Shown here: positions 1 through 8,172 of the stretch, piece after piece
Position numbering within the stretch: position 1 is the stretch's first letter
How the letters are laid out: every line of letters begins with the position of its first letter
NCBI GenBank assembly: GCA_027483345.1
Contig: JAIXUV010000200.1
Span: forward strand, 1 to 41,048
Length of the DNA stretch: 41,048 bases
Direction of reading: 5' to 3'
Origin: Verrucomicrobiales bacterium
Lineage (GTDB): Bacteria > Verrucomicrobiota > Verrucomicrobiia > Limisphaerales > UBA9464
Position numbers and translations under genes: made by a program
Notes under the pieces: generated by a model
The model's input: the letters and a program-made list of their open reading frames with translations, nothing else
What the model was told of the DNA's origin: nothing
Database searches by the model: none

Positions 1-921
1 CACGTTGCGGGGAAACGCGTTGTTGTAGACGATGTTGACCGCCCCAACACGTGCGGAGGGAATCCCGATGGGTACCCCGATGCTCTGGAAGCCCTTCTGG
101 GTCCAATACATCTTCCGCGGTGTCTTCACCGGACTGCCCGAGGCGACGTAGTTCTCCGTGTAGACGAGGAACACGTTGGCGCCGTTGGTGCGGAAGCTCA
201 CGGGTCCGTTCGGATTGGTGTAGGCGGGAACGGTCGCCAGAGAATAGGGCACAGCCTTGATCCAGCTGACCTGCATGGGCCCCGATTGGATCGCATAGAC
301 CAGACGCGCATGAGGGCTCCAGTAGAAGCCGTTGTGATCCTCGTGGTTGTTCTCGGTGTACGGCTCGGCGCGCCAATAGGTGGTGGCCGTGTCGGCAGGC
401 AGCAGGATGCCGCTTTCATCCTTGAGTGGTGGCGTGATGACCGAGCCAAACGAGAACGAGACCCGCCGGCTGAAGTAGGGAGCCCCGATCTGGGCTCGCC
501 GAAGCACCATGAGCACCGTTCCTTCCGAGGTGGCGGTGGGCAGTCCCATCTGCGTCGCCACGTCGCCGGAAAAGGGGGTGACACCCGAATTCAGCGTGGC
601 GTTGTTGCTGACGGTCTGCCATCCGGCGAGGGATTTCCCCGGAATGGCGCCGAAGGAGATGAGCCCCTTGAACTGGTTCGGCGTCGCGGACCCGAAGATG
701 CCCGTGGGTTCCGTGGTGGCCGGCTGTTGGCCGTTGGATCCCTCGATCGCGGGCGGCGGAGATGCGCTGAACGAAATCGGCAAGCCCCGGAGATCCCGGT
801 AGTTGAACGTCGTCTCCTGCAATTGGAACTCCAGCGGCAGGCTCACAGCCATGACGGTGGTCAGCGAGGCGATCCAGCCACCGGCTAGGGTGGCGAGGAG
901 GATTCGGAGTTTCCGATTCAT
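1..921 (-). CDS. Secreted protein of unknown family, C-terminus outside window
   Basis: An open frame without stops runs from an ATG at 921 to the left edge, giving 307 codons with the C-terminus missing. The N-terminus looks like a Sec signal peptide: MNRKLR, then a hydrophobic stretch (ILLATLAGGWIASLTTVMA) to about residue 26. After that come polar, Ser/Thr/Pro/Gly-rich segments such as FNYRDLRGLPISFSAS and a TYWRAEPYTENNHEDHNGFYWSP stretch near residues 195-215, typical of extracellular beta-rich proteins. I recognise no domain. It is the last visible gene of a same-strand run of four exported proteins, 123 bp after the tail-collar gene, and may be cotranscribed with it. The visible part has no catalytic motif, so no function is proposed. 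The existence of the gene is well supported by the uninterrupted frame and signal peptide. Confidence 0.8.
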   Translation of the reverse strand, partial: MNRKLRILLATLAGGWIASLTTVMAVSLPLEFQLQETTFNYRDLRGLPISFSASPPPAIEGSNGQQPATTEPTGIFGSATPNQFKGLISFGAIPGKSLAGWQTVSNNATLNSGVTPFSGDVATQMGLPTATSEGTVLMVLRRAQIGAPYFSRRVSFSFGSVITPPLKDESGILLPADTATTYWRAEPYTENNHEDHNGFYWSPHARLVYAIQSGPMQVSWIKAVPYSLATVPAYTNPNGPVSFRTNGANVFLVYTENYVASGSPVKTPRKMYWTQKGFQSIGVPIGIPSARVGAVNIVYNNAFPRNV

Positions 922-1044
922 AGGATCACAAGGGGGCTCGGGAAAACAGACCGGGGACGATTTCCTAGATGGGTCTGTACGATTCGGGGCAGGCGACGAG
1001 AAGTGGGTAGAGAAGGCTGCGAGAAAATCCTTCACGAAGTCGCA

Positions 1045-2055
1045 TCATTCCACGCGCATGATGTAGCCAAGCGAATAGTAGAGGGGGCGAATGTCGATGG
1101 CAGCGCCGCTACCGGTGGTATGGGTGGTGCTCTGAAAGGTATACGTCGCACCGATTCCTCCTCCCTGCGGGTTAGAAACATAATTCAATCCTGTGAATAC
1201 TGCGGATCCGTATGCCAGGTATGCGTCAGTGAAGCCGTGATTGTGGGGTGGGAGCTGTGCGACCGAAAGGGTGATGGAAGCGTTACCGCCCGTGGCGCCA
1301 GCCGCGTAGGTTGATCCTGCTCCGACTACGAAACGGTCACGAAGATCCGGGGTGGCCTTGCCGTTGACCGTCTGACCATTGCACAGAGCCCAGCCTGCCG
1401 GGATGTTCGTGACGGAACCCGACCACATGATGATGCCGCCAACCGGAATGGCTCCACCCGCGGTAAAGGTTCCAGTGACGTTGAGGTTGCCTGCAACGGT
1501 GACCTGGTTGTCGGTCGCAGAGACGAGGTCCGCACCCGTGTTGCCCACCAGCTTGAGAGCGCTGCGCGAAAGCAGGGAGTAGGGTGACGAGAGGAGCCGG
1601 AGCCGGGGCGTGATGTCGACGTTGGCCCCGTTGGCTCCGATGCCCTTGACCGTGGTTCCCACGTAGCGGTCGGACGCGTCCGCTCCCTTGAACAAAGCCG
1701 AAAGGTCCGAATGTGCCACTCCGGGGACCGCCGCGCCCTCGCCGAGCAGAACGTTGAAGTAGCCCTTGTCCACGGTGACCGTCTGCTGTTCCGCCCAGAG
1801 GGTGTTGGCGGGACCGGAACCGACCTCGCTGTTGAAGATCGTGAAGATGACGTCGTAGTTCTTGGGGGCAGTGTTTCCCAGCGCGACACCGTCGCTTCCC
1901 ACGAGGAAGCCCTGATAGGTCAGGCGTGACGGGGGATTGGGGTTGGCTTGGGCCAGCGCCTTGGCGGGCATCAGGGCGATTCCGGCCAGGGCGACGACGA
2001 GGGCAAGGGCGGTCCGCAGCGGGCCGCTCAACTCGAAGGGGGATGGGTTGTTCAT
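1045..2055 (-). CDS. Exported protein with phage tail-collar domain
   Basis: This 336-residue protein starts at an ATG. A hydrophobic signal segment covers about residues 14-36 (ALALVVALAGIALMPAKALA). Residues 45-165 form a module beginning LTYQGFL and ending SSPYSLLSRSA that also opens the kelch protein of the same cluster. Residues 203-275 match the tail-collar domain family (PF07484): VGGIIMWSG, IPAGWALCNGQ, TPDLRDRFVVGAG and QLPPHNHG. The C-terminus ends SLGYIMRV, as collar proteins usually do. In phages this domain sits in tail fibres, but in Verrucomicrobia and related bacteria it often occurs in exported, non-phage proteins. The signal peptide and the absence of phage genes nearby favour a surface or secreted role. 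No enzymatic function is implied. The family call is firm; the biological role is unknown. Confidence 0.85.
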   Translation of the reverse strand: MNNPSPFELSGPLRTALALVVALAGIALMPAKALAQANPNPPSRLTYQGFLVGSDGVALGNTAPKNYDVIFTIFNSEVGSGPANTLWAEQQTVTVDKGYFNVLLGEGAAVPGVAHSDLSALFKGADASDRYVGTTVKGIGANGANVDITPRLRLLSSPYSLLSRSALKLVGNTGADLVSATDNQVTVAGNLNVTGTFTAGGAIPVGGIIMWSGSVTNIPAGWALCNGQTVNGKATPDLRDRFVVGAGSTYAAGATGGNASITLSVAQLPPHNHGFTDAYLAYGSAVFTGLNYVSNPQGGGIGATYTFQSTTHTTGSGAAIDIRPLYYSLGYIMRVE

Positions 2056-2131
2056 TTTGGTTGGAGGTCGCGGTTCTCTGGGAAAGGGAAATTGGCTGAA
2101 GGAAGCCTTGCTTGGGGTACTTGGTGAGCGA

Positions 2132-3928
2132 TCAGGGCAAATGGGTCACGATGGGGATCTCGGAGATGCGGCTCAGCGAGAAGGCGCCTCGGACGTTGAA
2201 GCGTCGCGTGTCAAAGGTGTTTCCCGCCCGAGCCAGACCTTGGAGTCGGATGGTTTCGAGGTAGGTTCCGGAAAGAGCGAGGCTGGCGTTGACGAGGCTG
2301 TTGAAGTCGTCCGTCGGTGGTTGGACGACCAAGGTGATTTCGCGGATGATGGAGAAGGATTCCGAGCCTTGTGGAAGCTCGTTCCTGAAAGTGGCGTCCA
2401 GGTTGTCGTGGTCCGGATGGTAGGTATGGAGAAATGGGTTCGACGCGTGGGAGTCGAATGCGTTGGTGACCAGCGTCGTCACGGTGCGGCCGATACCCAA
2501 AGGGCCGTCAAACGCCCAGCCCACGTTGTCCGCGGTGAATGGGAGGTGCGTGGCGCTGATCCGCCTCGCCTTGCTGAGCAGGGGGGCGGAAAGGGTTTCC
2601 TCCCGGATCGCGATGATGCTGTTGCTCGCGGCATTGAGGCCGTGGAAGATCCTCTGGTACAGCGATGCGGATCCTGTAGAAGGGTTGTGTACGATCAGTC
2701 GCAGCGGATACGGGGAAGTGACGGGGGTCAGGTTGGTGATGATGCTGCTGACGACGTATCTCCCGCTACTGTCGAGGATCAGGTTGTTGCCGGCGTCCTT
2801 CTGATAGTTCACGAGGTACTGTCCCACCCCGGTCACGGAGGCATTGCCAACCCAGAGCCCGGCTGCCGATGCCGTGGTGGCGGAAACCGCCATGTCGGTC
2901 TGTATCTGCCCCAGCGAATCGGCGAATTGGAGCACGCCGGCAAAATGGTCGCCGGGATTCCCGCCCATGGTGGAGCGATCGAGGCCGAGAACGACTTCCC
3001 CATCGGATCCCAGTTGGCCGGCCGGCGCCAGTGTGAGGGTCCTTGGGGTATTGACCTGCAGACGGGTGTAGGGGTAGGTCAGGTTCGTGGTATTGATCGA
3101 CCCGCGGACGATCAATGGCGGAACCGCGGCGATCGCCGACTCACCCGCTGGCGGTGCCTCCGAGGCGCGCAGGGTGATGCTGACAGTGAGAGGCACTGCG
3201 GTCAGGTTGCGAACCCGGAAGCTCATTGAACTGAGCGAGGTTCCGTATGTGGCTCCGGAACCGGCCGAGGTGATTTCGAAAGGACCGTAGTAACGGTTGA
3301 AGATCTCGCCGGCCCGGATCCAGTAGGCTTCACCCCTTTTGACCGGGGTCGTCCGAAGGGCAAACACACGCGAAGGATTGCCCGCGTTGAGAGGGCCGCC
3401 GTTGTATCGGTAGATCTCGCCCTGCTGGATCGCCGGGGCTGGAACGAAGAAGTTCTCGAACGAAGGAGGGCTGCTCGTGACGGTGGGAAAGCCGAAGAAA
3501 TTGAGGCCCGAGGTGGACCACCTGTAGTTCGGAAGGATGGGACGTCCTTTGACGCTGAGCGTGGTGTCGGCGGTGCAGTGGACGAGATAGGCCGTGTTGG
3601 CGGTGAACCGGTTGAAGTCGGAGGTGCCGCTCGCGGATACCTTCCAACTGGTCCATTGGGTGGTGGACTCGGTCGGGTTCTGGGGGGAGGTGACGAACTG
3701 GCTGTCCGAGGAGGCAGGATTCCACCGCCAAACCTCGTCGATCGGGAGGAGCACCGGTGCCGCCGGACCGAAGAGCTGGTCCAGGGTGGCATGGGAGGCG
3801 TCGACGTGCAGATAGACGGCATTCCAGCCGCTCTTGAGGGCGAAGGTCTGGGTGACCCACTGCGCACTCACGGAAAGGGCCGCACAGGCCAGCAGGCATC
3901 CGGTTGCTACCAGGGTTCGGAGATTCAT
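2132..3928 (-). CDS. Secreted protein of unknown family with 'SGWNAVYLHV' N-terminus
   Basis: The frame is open further upstream, but the ATG at 3928 overlaps the stop of the kelch gene by four bases (ATGA) and begins a clean signal peptide (MNLRTLVATGCLLACAALSVSA). That start gives 598 residues. The mature N-terminus reads WVTQTFALKSGWNAVYLHVD, followed by Trp- and aromatic-rich segments (IDEVWRWNPASS, TTQWTSWKVS). From memory, openings of the type 'L..GWNAVYLHV' recur in large exported Verrucomicrobia proteins, but I cannot name a family. The rest is Ser/Thr/Asn-rich and beta-like, with no catalytic motif or transmembrane anchor seen. The ATGA overlap with the kelch gene suggests translational coupling and a shared function, perhaps as parts of one surface or secreted assembly; that is inference. 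Confidence 0.78.
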   Translation of the reverse strand: MNLRTLVATGCLLACAALSVSAQWVTQTFALKSGWNAVYLHVDASHATLDQLFGPAAPVLLPIDEVWRWNPASSDSQFVTSPQNPTESTTQWTSWKVSASGTSDFNRFTANTAYLVHCTADTTLSVKGRPILPNYRWSTSGLNFFGFPTVTSSPPSFENFFVPAPAIQQGEIYRYNGGPLNAGNPSRVFALRTTPVKRGEAYWIRAGEIFNRYYGPFEITSAGSGATYGTSLSSMSFRVRNLTAVPLTVSITLRASEAPPAGESAIAAVPPLIVRGSINTTNLTYPYTRLQVNTPRTLTLAPAGQLGSDGEVVLGLDRSTMGGNPGDHFAGVLQFADSLGQIQTDMAVSATTASAAGLWVGNASVTGVGQYLVNYQKDAGNNLILDSSGRYVVSSIITNLTPVTSPYPLRLIVHNPSTGSASLYQRIFHGLNAASNSIIAIREETLSAPLLSKARRISATHLPFTADNVGWAFDGPLGIGRTVTTLVTNAFDSHASNPFLHTYHPDHDNLDATFRNELPQGSESFSIIREITLVVQPPTDDFNSLVNASLALSGTYLETIRLQGLARAGNTFDTRRFNVRGAFSLSRISEIPIVTHLP

Positions 3929-5568
3929 GGCTTGCGATAGAGATACCAAGCGGGCTGAGGGTCGAGGCGCTGGAGCGCGGAGAGTGGTGAGCCGGAGGCG
4001 ACTCCGCCGAAGAGGATCAATTCCGATCCACTCCAGACGGCGGGAGCCGAGCTGCGCGTCTGGGGTGATCCTCCGTTGGAAAGAGTTCGCCACGCACCGG
4101 TCGTGGGATTGTAGGCGGCGCCGCTCGCGGTGGTCCCGTCCGAGGTCTCACCTCCAAAGATTAGCATTTCGCTGCCTGTCCAGACCGCGGAGTGGGCGGA
4201 TCTGGCGGAAGGCGCCCCGGTTGAGGGAATCGGCGACCAACTGTTGTCGACGGGATCGAAGGCGGCACCATCTCCCAGCGGAACTCCGCCCTGCCTTCCA
4301 CCGAAGTAGAGAATCTTCCGACCCGTCCAGACCGCGCTGTGACCCTGGCGTGCCGACAGCGCGCCGATGGCATTCATTGCGGTCCATGCACCTGGGGCGG
4401 TTCCGCCGGCGATCGGCAGGATCGCGCCCGTACCGACTTCCCCAGCTTCGCCTTGGCCACCCCACACCACCATGTTGGTGCCGGTCCAGACAGCGGCGGC
4501 ATTGAAGCGTGCCGCAGGGGCACCGGCCGTGGGCAACGAAGACCAAAGGCGCGTACCCGGATCGAACACCGCACCGTCCGCCAAGAGGCCACCTGCGTTT
4601 CGGCCGCCGAACAGCACCAACCGGGAGCCCGTCCAGACAGTGGAGTGCCCTTCGCGCTCTGCCGGGGCATTGAGCGAGGGCAACGCCGTCCACGTCGAGG
4701 ACGACGCGACATACTCGCCGCCGGTCGCGAGATAGGTTCCATTGAATCCGCCCCAAACCAGAAGCGAAGTCCCTGTCCAGACCGCGCTGCTACCACGACG
4801 GGCGGAAGGGGCCCCGGCGTTGGAAATGGGCGTCCAGAGATCCGCGGCCGGATCGTAGATGGCTCCGTTCGCCGAGAAGGTGCTTCCACCCAGGAATCCG
4901 CCCCAGATCATGAGGCGCGATCCGGTCCAGACGGCGCCGTGCCCGACTCTCGCCGTCGGTACTCCAACGGACGTGCCACTTCTCCAATCGGGAGGCGGCA
5001 AGGTCTGAAACCGCTGGAATCCCCGGCTCAGGAGGTTGGTGTCGGACATCTCACTGGAAGCCGCCGACAGCCCCGCAAGGCTCGTAGTCTGGAGCTGGTT
5101 CGAGAGGGTGTTGACCGTTGAAACCAGCTGTCCGATCAGGATCTGCGTGGCTGCGTCGTTGGCCGATTCCAAGGCGAACATCGCATAGGGCACCGCGTTC
5201 ACCGGCTGGCGGGGCGCGAGAACCTCGATGGCCTCGGAACCGCCAGCCCTTCTTGCGGCGATCTCCAGCCATCGGGCGTTTCCGTCGAATGCGGTCCCAC
5301 CAAAATTCAGCGTGACGGTGAATAGGCCATTCGTCACCGCGACGGCAGCAAGTGTCTGATCCGCGCCGATTTGAGTGCCTCCGCTCTGTTGGTCATACAA
5401 ACGTAGGCGGAGCTCGAAGCTGCCGTTGGCTAGTGCCCCACTGTCAATCAACCGGCCCTGATAGGTGAACGGTGCTGCCAGGCAGGCGGAAAAGCAGCAA
5501 AGCCACAACATCCACTTGGCAAAACGCAGATGAATGATGCCATGAGGAATGGATGCTGGATTCTTCAA
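3925..5568 (-). CDS. Secreted seven-repeat kelch protein
   Basis: The start at 5568 is TTG, giving 547 residues with a basic N-terminus and a hydrophobic stretch WMLWLCCFSACLAA. ATG at 5511 or an in-frame CTG just before RFAKW are alternatives. Residues 33-132 form a module starting FTYQGRL and ending PRQPVNAVPYAMFAL, shared with the tail-collar protein downstream. A linker rich in Ser, Asn and Thr follows. From about residue 200 to the end there are seven kelch repeats of about 48 residues. Each carries the pattern AR-x-x-H/S-S-AVWTG-S-x-L-x-x-x-GG followed by a hydrophobic G-x-x-YDP-x-x-x-x-W segment. Seven repeats suit a seven-bladed beta-propeller. Such propellers bind glycans or proteins; galactose oxidase chemistry is not indicated because no copper ligands stand out. 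It heads the four-gene secreted cluster and overlaps the next gene by four bases. Confidence 0.85.
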   Translation of the reverse strand: MKNPASIPHGIIHLRFAKWMLWLCCFSACLAAPFTYQGRLIDSGALANGSFELRLRLYDQQSGGTQIGADQTLAAVAVTNGLFTVTLNFGGTAFDGNARWLEIAARRAGGSEAIEVLAPRQPVNAVPYAMFALESANDAATQILIGQLVSTVNTLSNQLQTTSLAGLSAASSEMSDTNLLSRGFQRFQTLPPPDWRSGTSVGVPTARVGHGAVWTGSRLMIWGGFLGGSTFSANGAIYDPAADLWTPISNAGAPSARRGSSAVWTGTSLLVWGGFNGTYLATGGEYVASSSTWTALPSLNAPAEREGHSTVWTGSRLVLFGGRNAGGLLADGAVFDPGTRLWSSLPTAGAPAARFNAAAVWTGTNMVVWGGQGEAGEVGTGAILPIAGGTAPGAWTAMNAIGALSARQGHSAVWTGRKILYFGGRQGGVPLGDGAAFDPVDNSWSPIPSTGAPSARSAHSAVWTGSEMLIFGGETSDGTTASGAAYNPTTGAWRTLSNGGSPQTRSSAPAVWSGSELILFGGVASGSPLSALQRLDPQPAWYLYRKP

Positions 5569-5590
5569 ACGTTTGGGTGGATGGCTAGGG

Positions 5591-5614
5591 TTTGCAGCAG
5601 GTTAGGACTGCAAA
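5591..5614. promoter_or_regulatory. Inverted repeat upstream of the kelch gene
   Basis: A perfect 7-bp inverted repeat, TTTGCAG and CTGCAAA, is separated by 10 bases. It lies 23 bp upstream of the kelch gene's probable TTG start, in the expected 5' leader or promoter region of the minus-strand cluster. It could be an operator for a dimeric regulator or a small leader hairpin. Only the symmetry is seen. Confidence 0.4.
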
Positions 5615-6315
5615 AATTTCGGGAAGACACTGGGTGAATCCCTTAGGGCGTTGCAAAGGTTTTCGGGAAAGCAGGCTGGTTGGAGAGGGTCTGGCGCGGT
5701 CGGTGGCCCCATCAAATGGAAGCGTTGAGTGGGGGGCATCCGTGATCGATTCGGCTTAGCGTTTCCTCAATCCATTACAGGAGTGAATCACCGCTTGGAA
5801 TGCGATGCCGCATCCGATCGGTTTCAGTCTGATCATCAAACATATAGGTTCGACGGGAGGAGCTCACTTTGTGGTGGATAATGACATCGCACACGATGCG
5901 CACGAAACGTTCACCAACACATGGTCATGGAACCCGGATGATGGGGTGGCTTTTGGCTCCTCAAGATTGAGGTTCCAAGAATTGCAACTTTTTCTCGCGG
6001 CCGCTCAGGCCGACGGCTCAACCGGGTTCGGAAAGCCGTCAAAGAATCGGTGTCGAGAGGTAAAAATGGGATGCCGGGCGTTCCCCAGAAGTGCAGTTGT
6101 TGCACGGTGCGGAAGGAATATCGGGGACCGCCAGCTTCCGAGACTTTCCTATCCGCACTTTGGATTTCGCCGCATTGCAGTTGCAGTGCGTTTCACGGAA
6201 AGCGATCGAGCAACGAATGGAATGACCTAACAAACTGCCCTATTCTTGGGGATTCCTCCCGATGGCATGGTAAGTGTTACAGACCTGTGAACTCGCCCAC
6301 CCAATCACGCCCAAC
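5615..6315. other. Long gap without a convincing gene
   Basis: About 700 bases between the divergently arranged kelch gene and the small plus-strand gene hold no convincing coding region. Short open frames exist (for example 5805-6230 on plus and 6039-6233 on minus), but they lack a recognisable domain and signal peptide and overlap one another on opposite strands. By eye the segment looks less GC-rich than its surroundings. It probably contains promoters for both flanking transcription units, though I could not identify a convincing -35/-10 pair. It may also hold decayed coding sequence. Confidence 0.5.
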
Positions 6316-6534
6316 ATGAAGAAATCCAAGCAAGTCCTTCTCGCTGCGGCCCTGGTCGCCACGGTGTTCTGCCAGGCGGAATCGGTTCTGGGATTGGGCG
6401 AGGATGGCGCAGTCGAGGTGATCTCCGACCGCAGCGGTGCGGACATCTCGGCCCAGCCCGAGGAGTTTGTGATGATCGGCGAACAGATCTGGTGCCGCGA
6501 AGCGCACGCGGAAATCCACGGCGTCCGTCGCTGA
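6316..6534 (+). CDS. Small exported protein of unknown function (72 aa)
   Basis: The frame extends 42 bases further upstream, but the ATG at 6316 gives a textbook signal peptide: MKKSKQ, then VLLAAALVATVFCQAES. That leaves a mature part of about 50 residues, acidic in the middle (GEDGAVEVISDRSGADIS) and containing a single Cys (IWCREAHAEIHG). No family is recognised. A strong intrinsic terminator begins 22 bases after the stop, which supports a genuine stand-alone transcript. The protein could be a small periplasmic or secreted factor. The combination of signal peptide, lysine-rich start and dedicated terminator makes it likely real despite its size. Confidence 0.65.
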   Translation: MKKSKQVLLAAALVATVFCQAESVLGLGEDGAVEVISDRSGADISAQPEEFVMIGEQIWCREAHAEIHGVRR

Positions 6535-6556
6535 ACTCCGCCCGGCATCCGGGCAG

Positions 6557-6588
6557 AGGCCCCGCCTTCAAGGGAGGCGGGGCCTTTT
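6557..6588 (+). terminator. Intrinsic terminator of the small exported gene
   Basis: The arm AGGCCCCGCC pairs with GGCGGGGCCT, extendable by a few pairs toward a short loop, and is followed by TTTT. The hairpin starts 22 bases after the stop codon at 6534. Confidence 0.85.
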
Positions 6589-6619
6589 CGTATCCGGATG
6601 CCGAGATGGGCAGAACGTG

Positions 6620-6860
6620 CGGAAGGGAACCTCACGCCAAATCGCCAAACCGCGAAGCGGACGGAAGTGAAGCGCAGGTCTCGGCTGGAAACGGCTCGCA
6701 CTGCGGGCTCCGCGTCTCCGCGGGAAAAGGAATCCCTCGCCTGGTTTTCTCCCGCCGAGACGCGGAGACGCAGAGGGTTTCGAAGCCAGAAGCCCGACAC
6801 CCGCCACCTGCACACCGCGCCTTCGCGTGTTTGCGTGAGGTCCTGGACCCACCGCTTTCG
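6620..6860. repeat. Repeat-like intergenic block with inverted repeat
   Basis: This stretch between the terminator and the antiporter stop contains short motifs of the type CGCCAAACCGCGAAGCGG and GAGACGCGGAGACGCAGAG. The segment CTCCGCGTCTCCGCG (about 6709-6723) is nearly the inverse of CGCGGAGACGCAGAG (about 6760-6774), with GGGAAAA and TTTTCTCCC next to the two arms. Motifs of this kind are common as non-coding dispersed repeats in Verrucomicrobia, Planctomycetes and deltaproteobacteria; that is from memory. Weaker relatives appear near 12505, 21850 and 40850. No coding signal is seen. Confidence 0.45.
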
Positions 6861-6873
6861 ATCGGAAGCCGGC

Positions 6874-8133
6874 TCAGGGTGCGGCGCCGAGTTCCCCGGT
6901 GCGCCGAGCATGTCGTCCGTAGACCCACTCGAAGATCGGGGACGCCATGAGGGTCGTGACGATGGCCATGACCACCATGATGGAGAACAGCGCGGGACCG
7001 ATGACGCCCTTCTGGAGGCCGATGTTGAGGATGATCAGTTCCATCAGGCCCCGGGAGTTCATCAGGGTTCCGACGGCGAGCGCCGTCCGGTTGTCCTCGC
7101 CGTTGAGCCGCGCGGCCGCCCAGCAGGCGACGCCCTTGCCGAGGATCGAGGCCGCGAGCACCACAAGGGCGACCCAGAGCAGTTCGGCGCTGTTGACGAG
7201 GTCGAGGCGGGTCCTCAGTCCCGAGAAGGTGAAGAACATCGGCAGCAGGAACACCACGGCGAATGGTTCCACCTGACGGCGGAGCTCCGAGGTGAGGCGT
7301 CCACGGGGCAGGGCGGAGCCCAGCAGGAACCCGCCGAACACGGCGTGGATGCCGATGGCGTCCATGGCCCAAGCCGCAAGGGAGAACAGGGTCAGCAGGA
7401 TGGCGAGGTGGGTCGTGGTGAGGCGGCCGGCGGCCTCCACGGACCTGCCCAATGGACGGAGCCAGCGTCGGCCGAGGGTGGTCATGAAGACCCCGTAGAG
7501 GATGCCGCCGCAGATGGCCTTCACAGCGATGGCAGGTCCGGCTCCGAAGCTGGCGAGGACGACGGCGAGGACGCACCAGGCCGCGGCGTCGTCGATGGCT
7601 CCCGCCGCCAGCGCGAGGGTGCCCAGCGACGTCCCGCTGAGGCCACGCTCGTGGATGATGCGGGCCAGCATGGGGAAGGCGGTGATGGCGATGGCGGCGC
7701 CGAGAAAGAGGGAGGCCTCGAACCGGCTTACCTTTTCGGTGAACAGGCCCGGCATGGTCATCAGCCACGGAGCCAACAGGGCACCCAGGATGAAGGGAAC
7801 CAACATCCCCGCCACGGACACCGAAGCGGCGCTGCGAAGGCGACCGCGGAACAGGTCGAGGTCGAACTCGGCGCCGACGAGGAACATGTAGATCCCCACA
7901 CCCAATTGTGCGCCGACGTAGAGGACCTTCAGGGAGTCCGGGGGAAACAGCGACTTCTGGAACTCAGGCGCCAGAAGCCCGAACAGCGATGGCCCCAACG
8001 CGACACCGGCGATCATCTCGCAGACGACCTGAGGCTGGCCGATCCATCGGCCCAGCAACCCCGCAAGGCGGCAGGCGACCAGGATGATTGCCATCTGCGA
8101 GAAGAACGCGACGGAGAGCTGCTCGTTGCTCAT
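6874..8133 (-). CDS. Cation/proton antiporter, CPA2 family
   Basis: The ATG at 8133 gives 419 residues; an extension to a TTG at 8175 adds 14 residues of unlikely leader. The protein is strongly hydrophobic with about 11-12 membrane segments, matching the sodium/hydrogen exchanger domain (PF00999). The family's core motifs are visible: a 'VGAEFDLDLFRGR' loop, AIAITAFPMLARIIHERGL, and the paired acidic residues in AAGAIDDAAAW that carry the ions in CPA2 transporters. The C-terminus stops soon after the last helix, so the regulatory TrkA-N or RCK domain of KefB/KefC is absent. Expected role: exchange of Na+ or K+ for protons across the inner membrane for pH and ion homeostasis. Which cation is moved cannot be told from sequence. 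Confidence 0.9.
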   Translation of the reverse strand: MSNEQLSVAFFSQMAIILVACRLAGLLGRWIGQPQVVCEMIAGVALGPSLFGLLAPEFQKSLFPPDSLKVLYVGAQLGVGIYMFLVGAEFDLDLFRGRLRSAASVSVAGMLVPFILGALLAPWLMTMPGLFTEKVSRFEASLFLGAAIAITAFPMLARIIHERGLSGTSLGTLALAAGAIDDAAAWCVLAVVLASFGAGPAIAVKAICGGILYGVFMTTLGRRWLRPLGRSVEAAGRLTTTHLAILLTLFSLAAWAMDAIGIHAVFGGFLLGSALPRGRLTSELRRQVEPFAVVFLLPMFFTFSGLRTRLDLVNSAELLWVALVVLAASILGKGVACWAAARLNGEDNRTALAVGTLMNSRGLMELIILNIGLQKGVIGPALFSIMVVMAIVTTLMASPIFEWVYGRHARRTGELGAAP

Positions 8134-8172
8134 TTGTACGTGTACGTAGTACTGGCCATGACAAAGGAGGGT

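Noticed and set aside
1045-2055. Tail-collar gene as evidence of a prophage
   Set aside because: It has a signal peptide, shares a module with a kelch protein and has no phage structural, packaging or integrase gene nearby.
5805-6230. Possible 141-residue gene in the long gap
   Set aside because: No recognisable domain, signal peptide or ribosome binding site, and it overlaps opposite-strand frames of similar quality.
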